From the NCBI GenBank assembly GCA_964344035.1, contig CAYFLK010000044.1, positions 1 to 35,235 of the forward strand: a stretch of 35,235 nt of DNA, given 5' to 3'. The position numbers and the translations under genes were made by a program. This DNA comes from UBA1014 sp964344035. Lineage in GTDB: Bacteria; SAR324; NAC60-12. Under the pieces are notes generated by a model, which was given only the letters and a program-made list of their open reading frames with translations, made no database searches and was not told the origin of the DNA. Positions 34,806-35,235 of this stretch are shown in pieces; within the stretch, counting starts at the first letter, position 1; the number at the start of each line of letters is the position of its first letter.

Positions 34806-35072
34806 ATGTTAATGCTTTCTTATCCGTCACGTTGGAAATACGATATATTGCGAGCCCTGGATTATTTTCAATTTTCCGGGATCAGCTATGATCCCCGAAT
34901 GCAGGATGCGCTTGATATATTGAAGAAGAAACGGCGTAGGGATAACACATGGCCGGTTCAGGCAAAGCATCCGGGTCAGACGCATTTTGATATGGAGAAA
35001 ACTGGAGGGCCAAGTCGTTGGAATACCTTGAGAGCGATGAGAGTTCTAAAGCATTTCAATGAAACGACATGA
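34806..35072 (+). pseudogene. C-terminal fragment of a cyclase/prenyltransferase-like repeat protein
   Basis: Read from the ATG at 34806, about 88 residues follow: YPSRWKYDILRALDYFQFSG, then KKRRRDNTWPVQAKHPGQTH and GGPSRWNTLRAMRVLKHF. The repeated RW-x-x-LRAL pattern is that of the alpha-alpha toroid (squalene-cyclase/prenyltransferase-like) proteins annotated in many genomes. The N-terminal bulk is absent and the frame starts at the end of mod, so this looks like a truncated leftover at an insertion border. Identity is from memory and moderate. Confidence 0.5.
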
Positions 35073-35235
35073 GAAAAACTTGTCAAGACCTTAGGAGAAT
35101 CTGATCATAGCACATGAAGCTCTCATTGAGGAAAGAATTGGACATAAAGAGAGGCAAGTTATTGAGAATAGGCTGTTTATGCCTTCTAAGTAACTTCAAC
35201 TCCTTGTTGACACGGTACTAACTGAAATCCCAGCA
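35073..35235. other. Right-end remnant, possible insertion-sequence debris
   Basis: A 30-residue open stretch (LIIAHEALIEERIGHKERQV..., about 35101-35193, ending TAA) faintly resembles the charged start of IS21-type IstB proteins, but it is too short to call. The rest holds nothing I recognise. The window ends here. Confidence 0.25.

Noticed and set aside
35101..35193. IS21 IstB gene
   Set aside because: Only about 30 residues with weak charged-helix similarity and no ATP-binding motif.

Overview
This window carries a near-complete anaerobic-type cobalamin (vitamin B12) biosynthesis locus, followed by an AT-rich defence-type island. Gene content and base composition suggest a moderately GC-rich, probably anaerobic bacterium. 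Dispersed palindromic repeats, A/T-G-C-run microrepeats and the CbiG-CobJ fusion would fit the PVC group (Kiritimatiellota/Verrucomicrobiota-like), but that placement is an impression and not a measurement. A 10-N run at 7825-7834 and several single-base frame breaks show that this is a draft assembly, so every 'broken' gene here has to be weighed against sequence error.

Layout. 1-837: no convincing gene; a cluster of GC-rich dispersed repeats at about 521-680. 838-1782 (+): nucleoside hydrolase. 1784-16312 (-): a long co-directional run which, in transcription order, reads pduO, GNAT acetyltransferase, cobN, AAA+/VWA chelatase helper, cbiA, [cobalamin riboswitch], cbtB, cbtA, cysK, DUF6883-like, DUF4926-like, cobQ, cobO, MFS transporter (frameshifted). 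16555-18452 (+): cbiD and cobK, divergent from pduO. 18392-26280 (-): a second operon with a riboswitch leader (about 26525-26675), in order cbiB, cobU, cbiX, cbiC/cobH, cobL (cbiET), cobI, cbiG-cobJ fusion, cobM. 26753-29821: DUF1643 protein (+), voltage-gated-type potassium channel with a zinc-ribbon tail (-), an orphan protein (+) and an MDR-family oxidoreductase (+). 29822-34801 (+): an operator-like palindromic region and a type III restriction-modification system in res-mod order, with five reading-frame lesions. 34806-35235: remnants of a cyclase-like gene and perhaps an insertion sequence.

How it works together. CbtAB would import cobalt. CbiX inserts it early, into the sirohydrochlorin/factor II ring. 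CobI, CbiG-CobJ, CobM, CbiD, CobK, CobL and CbiC build cobyrinic acid. CbiA and CobQ amidate it, CobO and/or PduO adenosylate it, and CbiB and CobU start nucleotide-loop assembly. CobS, CobT and CobC/CobD(L-Thr-P decarboxylase) are not in the window. CobN with a ChlI/ChlD-like helper is the late (aerobic-route) type of cobalt chelatase, so its presence beside CbiX is a real puzzle.

The most useful second-look items are: an A10 tract in cobM where one extra A would restore a normal C-terminus; a palindromic repeat apparently inserted in frame inside cobK; the coexistence of two metal-insertion systems; paired operator-like palindromes before the restriction-modification genes; and the lesion pattern in res and mod. 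I did not find a clearly new multi-gene system.
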